Shown one piece after another: positions 15,980 to 23,286 of a DNA stretch of 37,025 nt. The notes beneath the pieces were generated by a model, which saw nothing but the letters and a program-made list of their open reading frames with translations, ran no database searches and was not told the DNA's origin. A program made the translations under genes and the position numbers. How positions within the stretch are numbered: the first letter of the stretch is position 1; every line of letters begins with the position of its first letter. This stretch comes from JAYENK01 sp034722035 (GTDB lineage Bacteria; Patescibacteriota; Patescibacteriia; Patescibacteriales; UBA12075), in NCBI GenBank assembly GCA_034722035.1, contig JAYENK010000033.1:1-37025 (forward strand). The letters are read 5' to 3'.

Positions 15980-17482
15980 ATGGAAATACCAAATTATGTA
16001 TTAGAAATAATAAAAAAAATTGAAAAAGCCGGATTTGAGGCTTATATCGTGGGCGGATGCGTGCGGGACTTGATGTTGGCACATGCGAATAAAGAGATAT
16101 TGTCGAAAGATTGGGATCTTACCACCAATGCTCTGCCTGAAGAAATTTTGAAGATTTTTCCGGATTCTAAATATGATAATGTTTTTGGGACAGTGCTCGT
16201 TAAAACAAAAAATGAACAAGGAGAGACTGAGCAAGTGGTGGAGGTGACGACTTATCGTAGCGAAGGGCGCTATAGCGATCGGCGCCATCCGGACGAAATC
16301 AAATTTGAAAAAGATTTGGACAAGGATTTAGAGAGGCGGGATTTTACGGTAAACGCCCTAGCTGGCAAGGTAAAAGTTGAAAGTAAAAAGTTAAAAGTAA
16401 AAAATAAAGAATTAAACATCGAAGATTTTGAAATAATTGATTTGTTTGGTGGGGAGAAAGATATTCGGAAGAAGGTTATTCGGGCGGTGGGGGAGCCGGT
16501 TGATCGGTTTAAGGAGGATGCGCTTCGGATGATGCGGGCGATACGTTTTATGGTGCAATTAAATTTTGAGATTGAACCAAAAACAGAGCGAGCAATTATG
16601 AAAATGGCCGGTAGTCTTAAGTTTATCGCGAATGAACGAATAAAAGATGAACTTGTAAAAATATTATCTTCTGATCATTCCTACGAAGGGATGATGAAGT
16701 TATATAAAACAAACTTATTGAATTATATTATTCCGGAGCTGTTAATCGGCGACGGTGTGGCACAAAGCCGGCATCATGTACATACTGTTTTTAAGCATTG
16801 TATGCTAAGCTTAAAACATTGCCCCAGCAAAGAATGGCAAGTACGCTTAGCGTCATTATTGCATGATATTGGCAAGCCTAAAGTTAAAAAATATAGAGAT
16901 GGAGTTGCTACTTTTTATCAACACGAATATGTGGGCGAGCGTATGACCAGAAAGATTATGAAACGACTTAAGTTTTCCGGTGCAGACACGGATCGGATAG
17001 TTAATTTGGTGCGCAATCATATGTTTTATTATGATACCGAAAAAGTAACAGCAGCTTCGGTTCGACGCCTTATCAAAAAAGTTGGCAAAGACAATTTGAA
17101 AGACTTGATTGATATGCGTATTGCCGATAGGCTTGGCTCGGGCGTACCTAAGGCAAAGCCATATAAATTGCGTCATTTAGAATATATGTTTGAACGAGTA
17201 CAAAATGATCCGGTTAGTGTAAAAATGCTTAAAATTAACGGGGATTACATGATCGAAAAAATGAACTTTAAACCCGGGCCGGAAATGGGGGCGATTTTAG
17301 ATGTACTGCTTTCTGAGGTAATCGAAGATCCAGAATTGAATAAACTAGAACTGTTAGAAAAGAGAGTGGAAATATTGCGCGATGACAATCTGAAAGAATT
17401 AAAAATAAAAGCTAAAGATAAAATAGAAGAAAAGAGGAGAAAAGATGATAGAAAACTAAAAAAAGGACATTATGTTAAATAA
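15980..17482 (+). CDS. cca: CCA-adding enzyme / poly(A) polymerase with HD domain
   Basis: Adds or repairs the tRNA 3' CCA. It is needed here because tRNA-Thr and tRNA-Ala lack an encoded CCA. The start is set at ATG 15980 (500 aa) because the 41 residues upstream in frame look non-coding and include the terminator. It has the class II nucleotidyltransferase signature (VGGCVRD, then DWDLTTNA), RRDFTVNALA, the RNA-binding helices, and an HD phosphohydrolase domain (LASLLHDIGKPK). A Lys-rich insertion of about 14 residues sits between NALAGK and the conserved EIIDLFGG. Family sequences alone do not separate CCA-adding from poly(A) enzymes, but the tRNA context favours CCA addition. Confidence 0.9.
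   Translation: MEIPNYVLEIIKKIEKAGFEAYIVGGCVRDLMLAHANKEILSKDWDLTTNALPEEILKIFPDSKYDNVFGTVLVKTKNEQGETEQVVEVTTYRSEGRYSDRRHPDEIKFEKDLDKDLERRDFTVNALAGKVKVESKKLKVKNKELNIEDFEIIDLFGGEKDIRKKVIRAVGEPVDRFKEDALRMMRAIRFMVQLNFEIEPKTERAIMKMAGSLKFIANERIKDELVKILSSDHSYEGMMKLYKTNLLNYIIPELLIGDGVAQSRHHVHTVFKHCMLSLKHCPSKEWQVRLASLLHDIGKPKVKKYRDGVATFYQHEYVGERMTRKIMKRLKFSGADTDRIVNLVRNHMFYYDTEKVTAASVRRLIKKVGKDNLKDLIDMRIADRLGSGVPKAKPYKLRHLEYMFERVQNDPVSVKMLKINGDYMIEKMNFKPGPEMGAILDVLLSEVIEDPELNKLELLEKRVEILRDDNLKELKIKAKDKIEEKRRKDDRKLKKGHYVK
16371..16414 (+). repeat. AAAGT-type tandem repeat insertion in cca
   Basis: Imperfect repeats of AAAGTT/AAAGTA encode the Lys/Val-rich segment KVESKKLKVKNKEL. It interrupts a conserved stretch of the nucleotidyltransferase domain at a surface-loop position and keeps the frame. 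Confidence 0.65.
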
Positions 17483-17498
17483 TAAATAATAAATAATT

Positions 17499-18278
17499 AT
17501 GGAAAAGTATTCAATCTTATTATTGATTTTAATTGCACTCACAACTGCATGTGTGCAAAACGACAATATGACTTTAAATGAAAATACCGTCCCAGAGGGC
17601 GAAATCAATGAAGACGAATTAAGCGCTATGACAAGATTAAACGAAATTAAAAATGGGGCTACACCCAAAATCAAAACAACAGGTGATAATCCTGCGCTTA
17701 AGGCACCACCCATCCCCAAGACACCACCGGTACAAAAAAAGGCTTATGCAACTGAACTTTCCGATTTAGGCTACGATGATTTACTAGCTAAATACGCCTC
17801 AGCTGTTATTAAAACCAATCTAGGTGATATTACATTTGAACTTTACAGTGAAGATTCGCCTTTAACCGTTAATAATTTTTTAAATCTGGCTAAAAAAGGT
17901 ACATATGATGGCACTAGATTTCACAGGATAATTGACGATTTTATGATTCAAGCGGGTGACCCTAATTCAAAGGATGTGCAGTTTAAAGATATGTGGGGGA
18001 CAGGGGGACCGGGTTATAAATTTAAAGATGAGTTTAATGCGCGCCCTTTAGTGCGCGGTAGTTTCGCGATGGCAAATTCCGGTCCCAATACCAATGGATC
18101 GCAGTTTTTTATCGTCACAAAAGATTTTACTCCTTGGCTCGACGGCAAACACACTAATTTTGGCCAGGTGACTAGCGGCATGGACACAGTCGAAAAAATA
18201 GAAGCCGCTAAAACCGATGAACGCGATCGACCGCTTGAAGACATCTTGATTGAAGGGATTAAATTGATAGAAAAGTAG
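17499..18278 (+). CDS. Cyclophilin-type peptidyl-prolyl isomerase, probable lipoprotein
   Basis: A 259-aa protein. A hydrophobic N-terminus ends in LTTAC (C18), a possible but non-ideal lipobox. A Pro/Lys-rich linker (50-80) precedes a full cyclophilin domain (about 101-259). Catalytic residues match cyclophilin A: R143 and F148 with Q151 in FHRIIDDFMIQ, GSQFFI (200-205), and the W213 loop. It probably catalyses proline isomerisation outside the cytoplasmic membrane. It lies 16 bases after cca and is followed by an inverted repeat and two tRNA genes. Confidence 0.9.
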   Translation: MEKYSILLLILIALTTACVQNDNMTLNENTVPEGEINEDELSAMTRLNEIKNGATPKIKTTGDNPALKAPPIPKTPPVQKKAYATELSDLGYDDLLAKYASAVIKTNLGDITFELYSEDSPLTVNNFLNLAKKGTYDGTRFHRIIDDFMIQAGDPNSKDVQFKDMWGTGGPGYKFKDEFNARPLVRGSFAMANSGPNTNGSQFFIVTKDFTPWLDGKHTNFGQVTSGMDTVEKIEAAKTDERDRPLEDILIEGIKLIEK

Positions 18279-18292
18279 AAAAAATAAATTTA

Positions 18293-18327
18293 TAATTTGT
18301 AATTTATAAACTACAAATTACAAATTA
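18293..18327. repeat. 13-bp perfect inverted repeat before tRNA-Ala
   Basis: TAATTTGTAATTT (18293-18305) and AAATTACAAATTA (18315-18327) flank a 9-base spacer. No T tract follows, so it is a poor classical terminator. It belongs to the AT-rich palindromic spacer style seen again at 35711 and 36461. Confidence 0.8.
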
Positions 18328-18332
18328 ACCCT

Positions 18333-18405
18333 GGGCCTATAGCTCACTTGGTAGAGCGCCGCATTCGCATTGCGGAGGTAAGGAGTTCGACTCTCCTTAG
18401 GTCCA
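18333..18405 (+). tRNA. tRNA-Ala (anticodon CGC)
   Basis: The acceptor stem is GGGCCTA/TAGGTCC with one G-T pair. The anticodon stem CCGCA/TGCGG holds loop TTCGCAT, giving CGC (reads GCG). The T-arm is AGGAG-TTCGACT-CTCCT. Discriminator is A405 of the 18 kb block (18405) and no CCA is encoded. Confidence 0.94.
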
Positions 18406-18411
18406 CTCAAG

Positions 18412-18487
18412 CGGGGTGTGGCCTAGTGGCTAAGGCGCATCGTTCGGGACGATGAGATCGGCGGTTCAAGTCCGCCCACCCCGACCA
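18412..18487 (+). tRNA. tRNA-Pro (anticodon CGG) with encoded CCA
   Basis: The acceptor stem is CGGGGTG/CACCCCG. The anticodon stem CATCG/CGATG holds loop TTCGGGA, giving CGG (reads CCG). The T-arm is GGCGG-TTCAAGT-CCGCC. Discriminator A18484 is followed by CCA, unlike the other two tRNAs here. The gap to tRNA-Ala is six bases, so the two are probably one transcript. Confidence 0.94.
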
Positions 18488-18579
18488 TTCTGTGCGTGAA
18501 ATTTCGAATGATAAAACCGTTATATATCCGAAGATTTGAGTGGTGGATTGTTTTTTTAATTTATATGAATTTTATTAAA

Positions 18580-19599
18580 ATGTATAAAATTTTAGAATTA
18601 GAACCGTCTTTTCGCAAGAAACAGGTTGAAAAGGCTATTTTTGGTTTGGCAATTAACGATTGGGACGTAGTGACAACTCTGCCAAAAACCTTAAAAGAAA
18701 AATTAAAAAAAGAGTGTCCGTTTAAAGACACCTCAAAAGACATTCAAAAAGAATTAATTAAAATAGAAGAAAATGTCGTAAAAGCGCGTTTAAACTTTAC
18801 TAACGACTTAGTCGAGACGGTTTTGATGCGCTATAAAAGCCGTAATACGGTTTGTGTCAGTTCACAAGTCGGTTGCCCTTTAGGCTGTAGTTTTTGTTTG
18901 ACTGGTCAAAACGGCTTTAAGAGAAATTTAAATAGTTTTGAAATAATAGAGCAGATATTATTTTTTAAAAGATATTTGAAGAAATACAAAGAAAATGTTA
19001 CTAACGTTGTTTTTATGGGTATGGGCGAACCATTTTTGAATTATAATGCCGTCGTAAAAGCGATTAAAATGATTAATAGTAAGGATGGGTTTAATATCAG
19101 CAATAGAAAAATTTCAGTTTCTACTATTGGTTTGATTCCGAAAATTTTGCGTTTTACTAAAGATTGTCCACAGTGTAACCTAGCTTTTTCTTTACATGCC
19201 CCAAATAATAAATTAAGAAGCATATTAATTCCGGCTAATAAAAAACACCCTCTAAAAAAAGTGCTTAGCGTTTTAAAAAAATATCAAATCGCAACCAATA
19301 GAAGTTTAATGATAGAATATATTATGCTTAAAGGTGTTAATGACTCATTAAAAGATGCGGAAGAATTATCACATTTACTAAAAAGCAATTTAAAGAGTAT
19401 TTTTGTAGTAAATTTGATTAAATATAATGAAACTGGCAAATACGAATCAAGTACTTTTGACCAAATTCGCAAGTTCAAAAATATTTTATTAAGAAATAAA
19501 ATTAATGTGGTTGAGCGTTATCGTTTGGGGGACTCAATCAATGCCGCTTGCGGGCAGTTGACCAATAAAAATTTTCTACATATAATGGGGAAAAATTAA
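18580..19599 (+). CDS. rlmN: RlmN-type radical SAM rRNA/tRNA methyltransferase
   Basis: RlmN methylates C2 of A2503 in 23S rRNA and A37 of some tRNAs. The start is set at ATG 18580 (339 aa); upstream in-frame codons from 18496 abut tRNA-Pro and look non-coding. It has the radical SAM cysteines in CPLGCSFC (99, 103, 106). Both catalytic cysteines are present: one in TVCVSSQVG (C92) and one in INAACGQL (C324). The GMGEP motif is also present. Its relative Cfr has a similar layout, but the housekeeping context favours RlmN. The stop codon overlaps the start of the next gene by one base (TAATG). Confidence 0.9.
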   Translation: MYKILELEPSFRKKQVEKAIFGLAINDWDVVTTLPKTLKEKLKKECPFKDTSKDIQKELIKIEENVVKARLNFTNDLVETVLMRYKSRNTVCVSSQVGCPLGCSFCLTGQNGFKRNLNSFEIIEQILFFKRYLKKYKENVTNVVFMGMGEPFLNYNAVVKAIKMINSKDGFNISNRKISVSTIGLIPKILRFTKDCPQCNLAFSLHAPNNKLRSILIPANKKHPLKKVLSVLKKYQIATNRSLMIEYIMLKGVNDSLKDAEELSHLLKSNLKSIFVVNLIKYNETGKYESSTFDQIRKFKNILLRNKINVVERYRLGDSINAACGQLTNKNFLHIMGKN

Positions 19600-19838
19600 T
19601 GTTTTCAAATAATAGAGTAATTAAAATAAAAGTTCATACAGATGCGAGTAAAACAGAGTTGTTAAATAAGCTAGATGATGGGACATATAGAATGAATGTT
19701 AGAGCAGTTCCGAAAAAAGGCAGGGCGAACACGGAAATAATTAAATATTTTTCTCGAGTCTTTAAAATTAACAAAAAAAATGTTAAAATAATTTCAGGAA
19801 AAACTGGTTCAAGAAAAATCATTAAAATAAAACAATGA
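19599..19838 (+). CDS. YggU/DUF167 family protein
   Basis: A 79-aa protein matching the small DUF167 fold. It has paired beta strands in the first third, the family segment VRAVPKKGRANTEIIKYFSRVF with its Pro-x-x-Gly-x-Ala-Asn core, and a C-terminal basic strand (ISGKTGSRKIIKI). Function is not established for the family. It overlaps rlmN by one base and uppS by four (ATGA), so translation is probably coupled across all three. Confidence 0.88.
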   Translation: MFSNNRVIKIKVHTDASKTELLNKLDDGTYRMNVRAVPKKGRANTEIIKYFSRVFKINKKNVKIISGKTGSRKIIKIKQ

Positions 19839-20542
19839 AGGAAAAAGAAACAAAAAAGATTCCCAAACATGTGGGAATTATATTGGATGGAAACAGGCGC
19901 TGGGCCAAAGAGCGAAATTTGCCTACATTTGAAGGGCATCGGCAAGGATCTGAGGTGATGCGACGGATGCCGGCGTGGTTTTTTTCGTGTGGAGTAGAGA
20001 TTGTCTCGGTTTATGCTTTTTCAACTGAGAATTGGAAGCGAAAACAAGAAGAAGTTAATTATTTAATGAAACTTTTTGACAAAGTTTTTGGCGAAAACTT
20101 AGAAGATATGAATGAACGTGGTTATCGTTTGCTTATTTCAGGCCGAATCAGCGAGTTGCCGGGGGACTTGCCGGATATTTGCCAAAACGCGATTGACCAA
20201 ACTAAGAACAACAAAAAAGGAACTTTAAATGTTTGTTTTAATTATGGTGGCAGGGCCGAAATTGTAGACGCGCTTAAAACAATGATTTTAAATGGAATTG
20301 AAGCGAATCAAGTACACGAAGGAATGATTCGAAAATATTTGTATCAAGCGGATTTACCGGATCCGGACATCATTGTTCGTACGAGCGGGGAAGAGCGTAT
20401 TTCCGGATTTTTACTTTGGGAGGCTAGTTATAGTGAATTTTTATTTCTAAAAAAAGATTGGCCCGATTTTGAGCGTTCGGACGCTGAGTTTGTTTTGGAA
20501 GAATATGCCAAGCGAAAACGAACTTTTGGGGGAAATAAATAA
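19835..20542 (+). CDS. uppS: Undecaprenyl diphosphate synthase
   Basis: Cis-prenyltransferase that makes the C55 (or similar) lipid carrier for peptidoglycan and surface glycans. It is 235 aa, the normal length. Catalytic D18 lies in ILDGNRRWAKERN. FSTENWKR and the C-terminal DPDIIVRTSGEERISGFLLWE are the substrate-binding hallmarks. Its product would serve the polyprenyl sugar transferase (8527) and the WecG-type enzyme encoded immediately downstream. The start ATG overlaps the stop of the YggU-family gene. The product chain length cannot be read from sequence. Confidence 0.96.
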   Translation: MKEKETKKIPKHVGIILDGNRRWAKERNLPTFEGHRQGSEVMRRMPAWFFSCGVEIVSVYAFSTENWKRKQEEVNYLMKLFDKVFGENLEDMNERGYRLLISGRISELPGDLPDICQNAIDQTKNNKKGTLNVCFNYGGRAEIVDALKTMILNGIEANQVHEGMIRKYLYQADLPDPDIIVRTSGEERISGFLLWEASYSEFLFLKKDWPDFERSDAEFVLEEYAKRKRTFGGNK

Positions 20543-20554
20543 TAATTAAGATTA

Positions 20555-21781
20555 ATGATTAATATTCTTGGGGTAAACATTGATAATTTTAAAAAAAATC
20601 AGGCACTTACGAAAATCGACTCTTTTTTTAATTCCAAAAATAATCATTTAATAGTTACTGTTAATCCGGAGATTATCCTTAAGGCAATAAAGGATGAGGA
20701 GTATTTTACCGTAATTAATCATTCTGACATGCGTACGATTGATGGTATAGGTGTAAAAATTGCTTCTTGGTTGGTTTTTCGTTGTCCTAAGAGGCTAACT
20801 GGCTATGAATTATCAAAATATCTAATAGATAAATGCGCAGAAGAAAATAGGGGGGTTGCGGTAATAAATTGGAATGTGGGTTTGTCCAAAAATTTGGAAC
20901 TTAGTAATTATTTTAAAAAAAACTATCCGAATTTGTGTATAAAAATTCTTGATGTGCCCAAAAGCCGAGAGCCAAATAAAGACTTGGTCATGAAATTGAA
21001 TGATTTTAAGCCGGAATTGATTATGTGTTCGTTGGGAAATCCTGAGCAAGAAATAATGCTTTCTAAACTTAAAAGCGAGATTGATAGTTCGCGGGTAATG
21101 GTTGGAATCGGTGGAAGTTTGGATTATATTATTGGCAAAAAAAAACAAGCACCAAAATTATTTAGAATACTTGGACTGGAATGGTTTTGGCGTCTTTATG
21201 GTCAGCCGATTAAAGATCTTCCAACCAAGCGAAAAGAAAGAGTCTATAATGCTTTTTTTGTGTTTGGGTATAAATTTTTGCGCTGGCGTTTTATTTTGCC
21301 CTTTTTTTACAGAAAAAACGTTGCTGTGCTGATGTATAAAAAAACTCAAAAAGGCTATAAGGTTTTTATGGTTGAGCGAAGCGATGATTTCGGTCATTGG
21401 CAATTTCCACAAGGCGGTCTTGATGGTTTAAATGTTAAAGAAGCCGGACTAAAAGAAATAAGAGAAGAAAGCGGTGCAAAAAATATTAAATATATAACCC
21501 ACACAGAATTTATCCATAAATACAAATTTTCCTTGAACATGAACCGTCATCGCGGTGCGGTTTCCCACTCATTTACCGGGTACAAAGGACAAAAACAAGC
21601 GCTTTTGATAGTAGAATACCTGGGGGATAATACGGATATTCGGATAAACGCCTGGGATCACTCAGCCTGGCAATGGATTTATCTTAATAATGTAATTGAT
21701 AGGGCACACAAGGTACGCCAAGAAAGCATGAAAAAATTTATAAAAATATTTAAAGAAAAATATCATGAAGACAAAAATTAA
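20555..21781 (+). CDS. WecG/TagA glycosyltransferase (GT26) fused to Nudix hydrolase
   Basis: A 408-aa two-domain protein. Residues 1-235 are a GT26 enzyme of the WecG/TagA/CpsF type, which adds the second sugar to polyprenyl-linked glycans. It shows TVNPEIIL (35-42), TIDGIGV (61-67), RLTGYEL (80-86), GNPEQEI (161-167), and a GGSLDYIIGKKKQAP/GLEWFWRLYGQP C-terminus. Residues about 253-405 are a Nudix domain with WQFPQGG (282-288), as in RppH/Ap4A hydrolases, and metal ligands E301, E304 and E305 in KEIREESG. The Nudix box is one residue short in its first half and lacks the early Glu. No stop or frameshift separates the domains. uppS lies 12 bases upstream and gltX overlaps by 17 bases. The Nudix substrate is unknown. 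Confidence 0.9.
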   Translation: MINILGVNIDNFKKNQALTKIDSFFNSKNNHLIVTVNPEIILKAIKDEEYFTVINHSDMRTIDGIGVKIASWLVFRCPKRLTGYELSKYLIDKCAEENRGVAVINWNVGLSKNLELSNYFKKNYPNLCIKILDVPKSREPNKDLVMKLNDFKPELIMCSLGNPEQEIMLSKLKSEIDSSRVMVGIGGSLDYIIGKKKQAPKLFRILGLEWFWRLYGQPIKDLPTKRKERVYNAFFVFGYKFLRWRFILPFFYRKNVAVLMYKKTQKGYKVFMVERSDDFGHWQFPQGGLDGLNVKEAGLKEIREESGAKNIKYITHTEFIHKYKFSLNMNRHRGAVSHSFTGYKGQKQALLIVEYLGDNTDIRINAWDHSAWQWIYLNNVIDRAHKVRQESMKKFIKIFKEKYHEDKN

Positions 21782-23246
21782 AACAAGATTTGCTCCGTCT
21801 CCAACCGGTTTTTTGCACATTGGAGGGCTTAGGACAGCTCTTTTTGCTTATTTAATCGCTAAAAGCAAGGACGGTGAAGTTATTTTGAGAATTGAAGATA
21901 CTGATCAGAAACGAGAAATTGAAGGAGCGGTGGACAAGCTAATTGAAATACTGGACTGGACTGGAATTAAATTTGATGCAGGTGCTCGTCTGGGCGGGGA
22001 AGATGGTCCTTATACTCAATCAAAGCGACAAAAAATATACAGTAAGTATTGTGATAGATTACTTGCTAGTGGACAAGCTTATCCTTGTTTTTGCTCGAGT
22101 GAACGCTTGCAAAAAATGCGCGAAGAGCAACAAGCAAACAAGCAAGCTCCTAGATATGATCGAAAATGCCGTGATTTAAGCTTTGAAGAGGCAGACGCCA
22201 AAATAAAAGCAGGGGAGTCCTATGTAATACGACAAAAAATGCCAAGGTCAGTCATGGTAAAAGTGATGGACGAACTTAGAGGGGAAATCAAATTTAATAG
22301 CGCCGAACTTGAAGATCATGTTCTAATCAAATCAAATGGTGTTCCGACCTATCAGTTTGCAGTTGTGGTTGATGACCATTTAATGAAAATTACTCACATC
22401 GTCAGGGGAGAGGAGTGGATACCGAGTTTCCCCAAAAATATCTTACTTTATAAAGCCTTTGGCTGGGAAGCGCCTAAATTTGTGCATTTACCTTTGGTGA
22501 TGAACAAAAGCGGTGGAAAACTAAGCAAACGTACCGGCGATGTTAGCGTGGAAAATTTTAAGGCCAAAGGATATTTACCCCAAGCATTGATTAATTTTGT
22601 CGCCTTACTCGGCTGGTCACCTTATTCTAAGCAAGACAACGTAAGCGATAAAAGCAAAAAAAATCCGGAAATTTTAAATCTAGCTGAAATAACGGAGCAA
22701 TTTGATCTTAAGAATATTAGTATCAGTTCTGCTATTTTTGATACGGAAAAATTAGATTTTTTAAATGGTTACTATATACGTCAGCTAAACCTGAATAAAT
22801 TAGTTGATCTGTGTCTGCCATTTTTAAATTTAAAAGATGAAAAATTTAGCCAAAAGTATATAAAAAAAGTTATAGGCCTGGAGCAGGAAAGATTAAAACG
22901 CTTGGATGAAATAAAAGAATTAACAGAATTCTTTTTTGTAAAAAATCTAGAATATGATGAAAATATGTTGGTTTGGAAAAAAATGGATCTAAGTCAAGCC
23001 AAATTAAATTTAAAAAAAATCATTGAACTTCTTGAAAAAATTCCGGAAGAAAACTGGACGAAAAAATCAATTGAAGATGATATTGTCACTTATTTGCGCA
23101 CCAAAGAACTAAAAATAGGGGAGTATCTTTGGCCAATGCGGGTCGCTCTAACCGGTCGAAAAGCCAGCCCCGGCCCTTTTGAGGTGGCTGAAGTTTTAGG
23201 CAAAAAAGAGAGCTTAAGCAGAATAGAGAAAGCAATAAAAAAATAA
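21765..23246 (+). CDS. gltX: Glutamyl-tRNA synthetase
   Basis: Class I synthetase of 493 aa. It has the HIGH-type motif HIGG (18-21) after APSPTG, KLSKR in place of KMSKS (252-256), and the insertion-domain cysteines C108, C110 and C135. In many bacteria it also charges tRNA-Gln for later amidation; no gatCAB or glnS gene is in the window to decide. The ATG at 21765 lies inside the end of the GT26-Nudix gene (17-base overlap), pointing to coupled translation. Confidence 0.95.
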   Translation: MKTKIKTRFAPSPTGFLHIGGLRTALFAYLIAKSKDGEVILRIEDTDQKREIEGAVDKLIEILDWTGIKFDAGARLGGEDGPYTQSKRQKIYSKYCDRLLASGQAYPCFCSSERLQKMREEQQANKQAPRYDRKCRDLSFEEADAKIKAGESYVIRQKMPRSVMVKVMDELRGEIKFNSAELEDHVLIKSNGVPTYQFAVVVDDHLMKITHIVRGEEWIPSFPKNILLYKAFGWEAPKFVHLPLVMNKSGGKLSKRTGDVSVENFKAKGYLPQALINFVALLGWSPYSKQDNVSDKSKKNPEILNLAEITEQFDLKNISISSAIFDTEKLDFLNGYYIRQLNLNKLVDLCLPFLNLKDEKFSQKYIKKVIGLEQERLKRLDEIKELTEFFFVKNLEYDENMLVWKKMDLSQAKLNLKKIIELLEKIPEENWTKKSIEDDIVTYLRTKELKIGEYLWPMRVALTGRKASPGPFEVAEVLGKKESLSRIEKAIKK

Positions 23247-23247
23247 T

Positions 23248-23276
23248 TTTTATTTTCCCTAAAATTATGTTATAAT
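23248..23276 (+). promoter_or_regulatory. Extended -10 promoter of the M23 peptidase gene
   Basis: TGT plus TATAAT (23268-23276), with a weak -35 TTTTAT (23248-23253) at 17-base spacing. The expected start near 23283 leaves about four bases before the ATG at 23287, so the mRNA is nearly leaderless. Confidence 0.6.
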
Positions 23277-23286
23277 AATTCTAGAT

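Noticed and set aside
18496..18579. Upstream start of rlmN
   Set aside because: It begins 9 bases after tRNA-Pro and adds 28 residues unlike RlmN proteins; ATG 18580 fits the family better.
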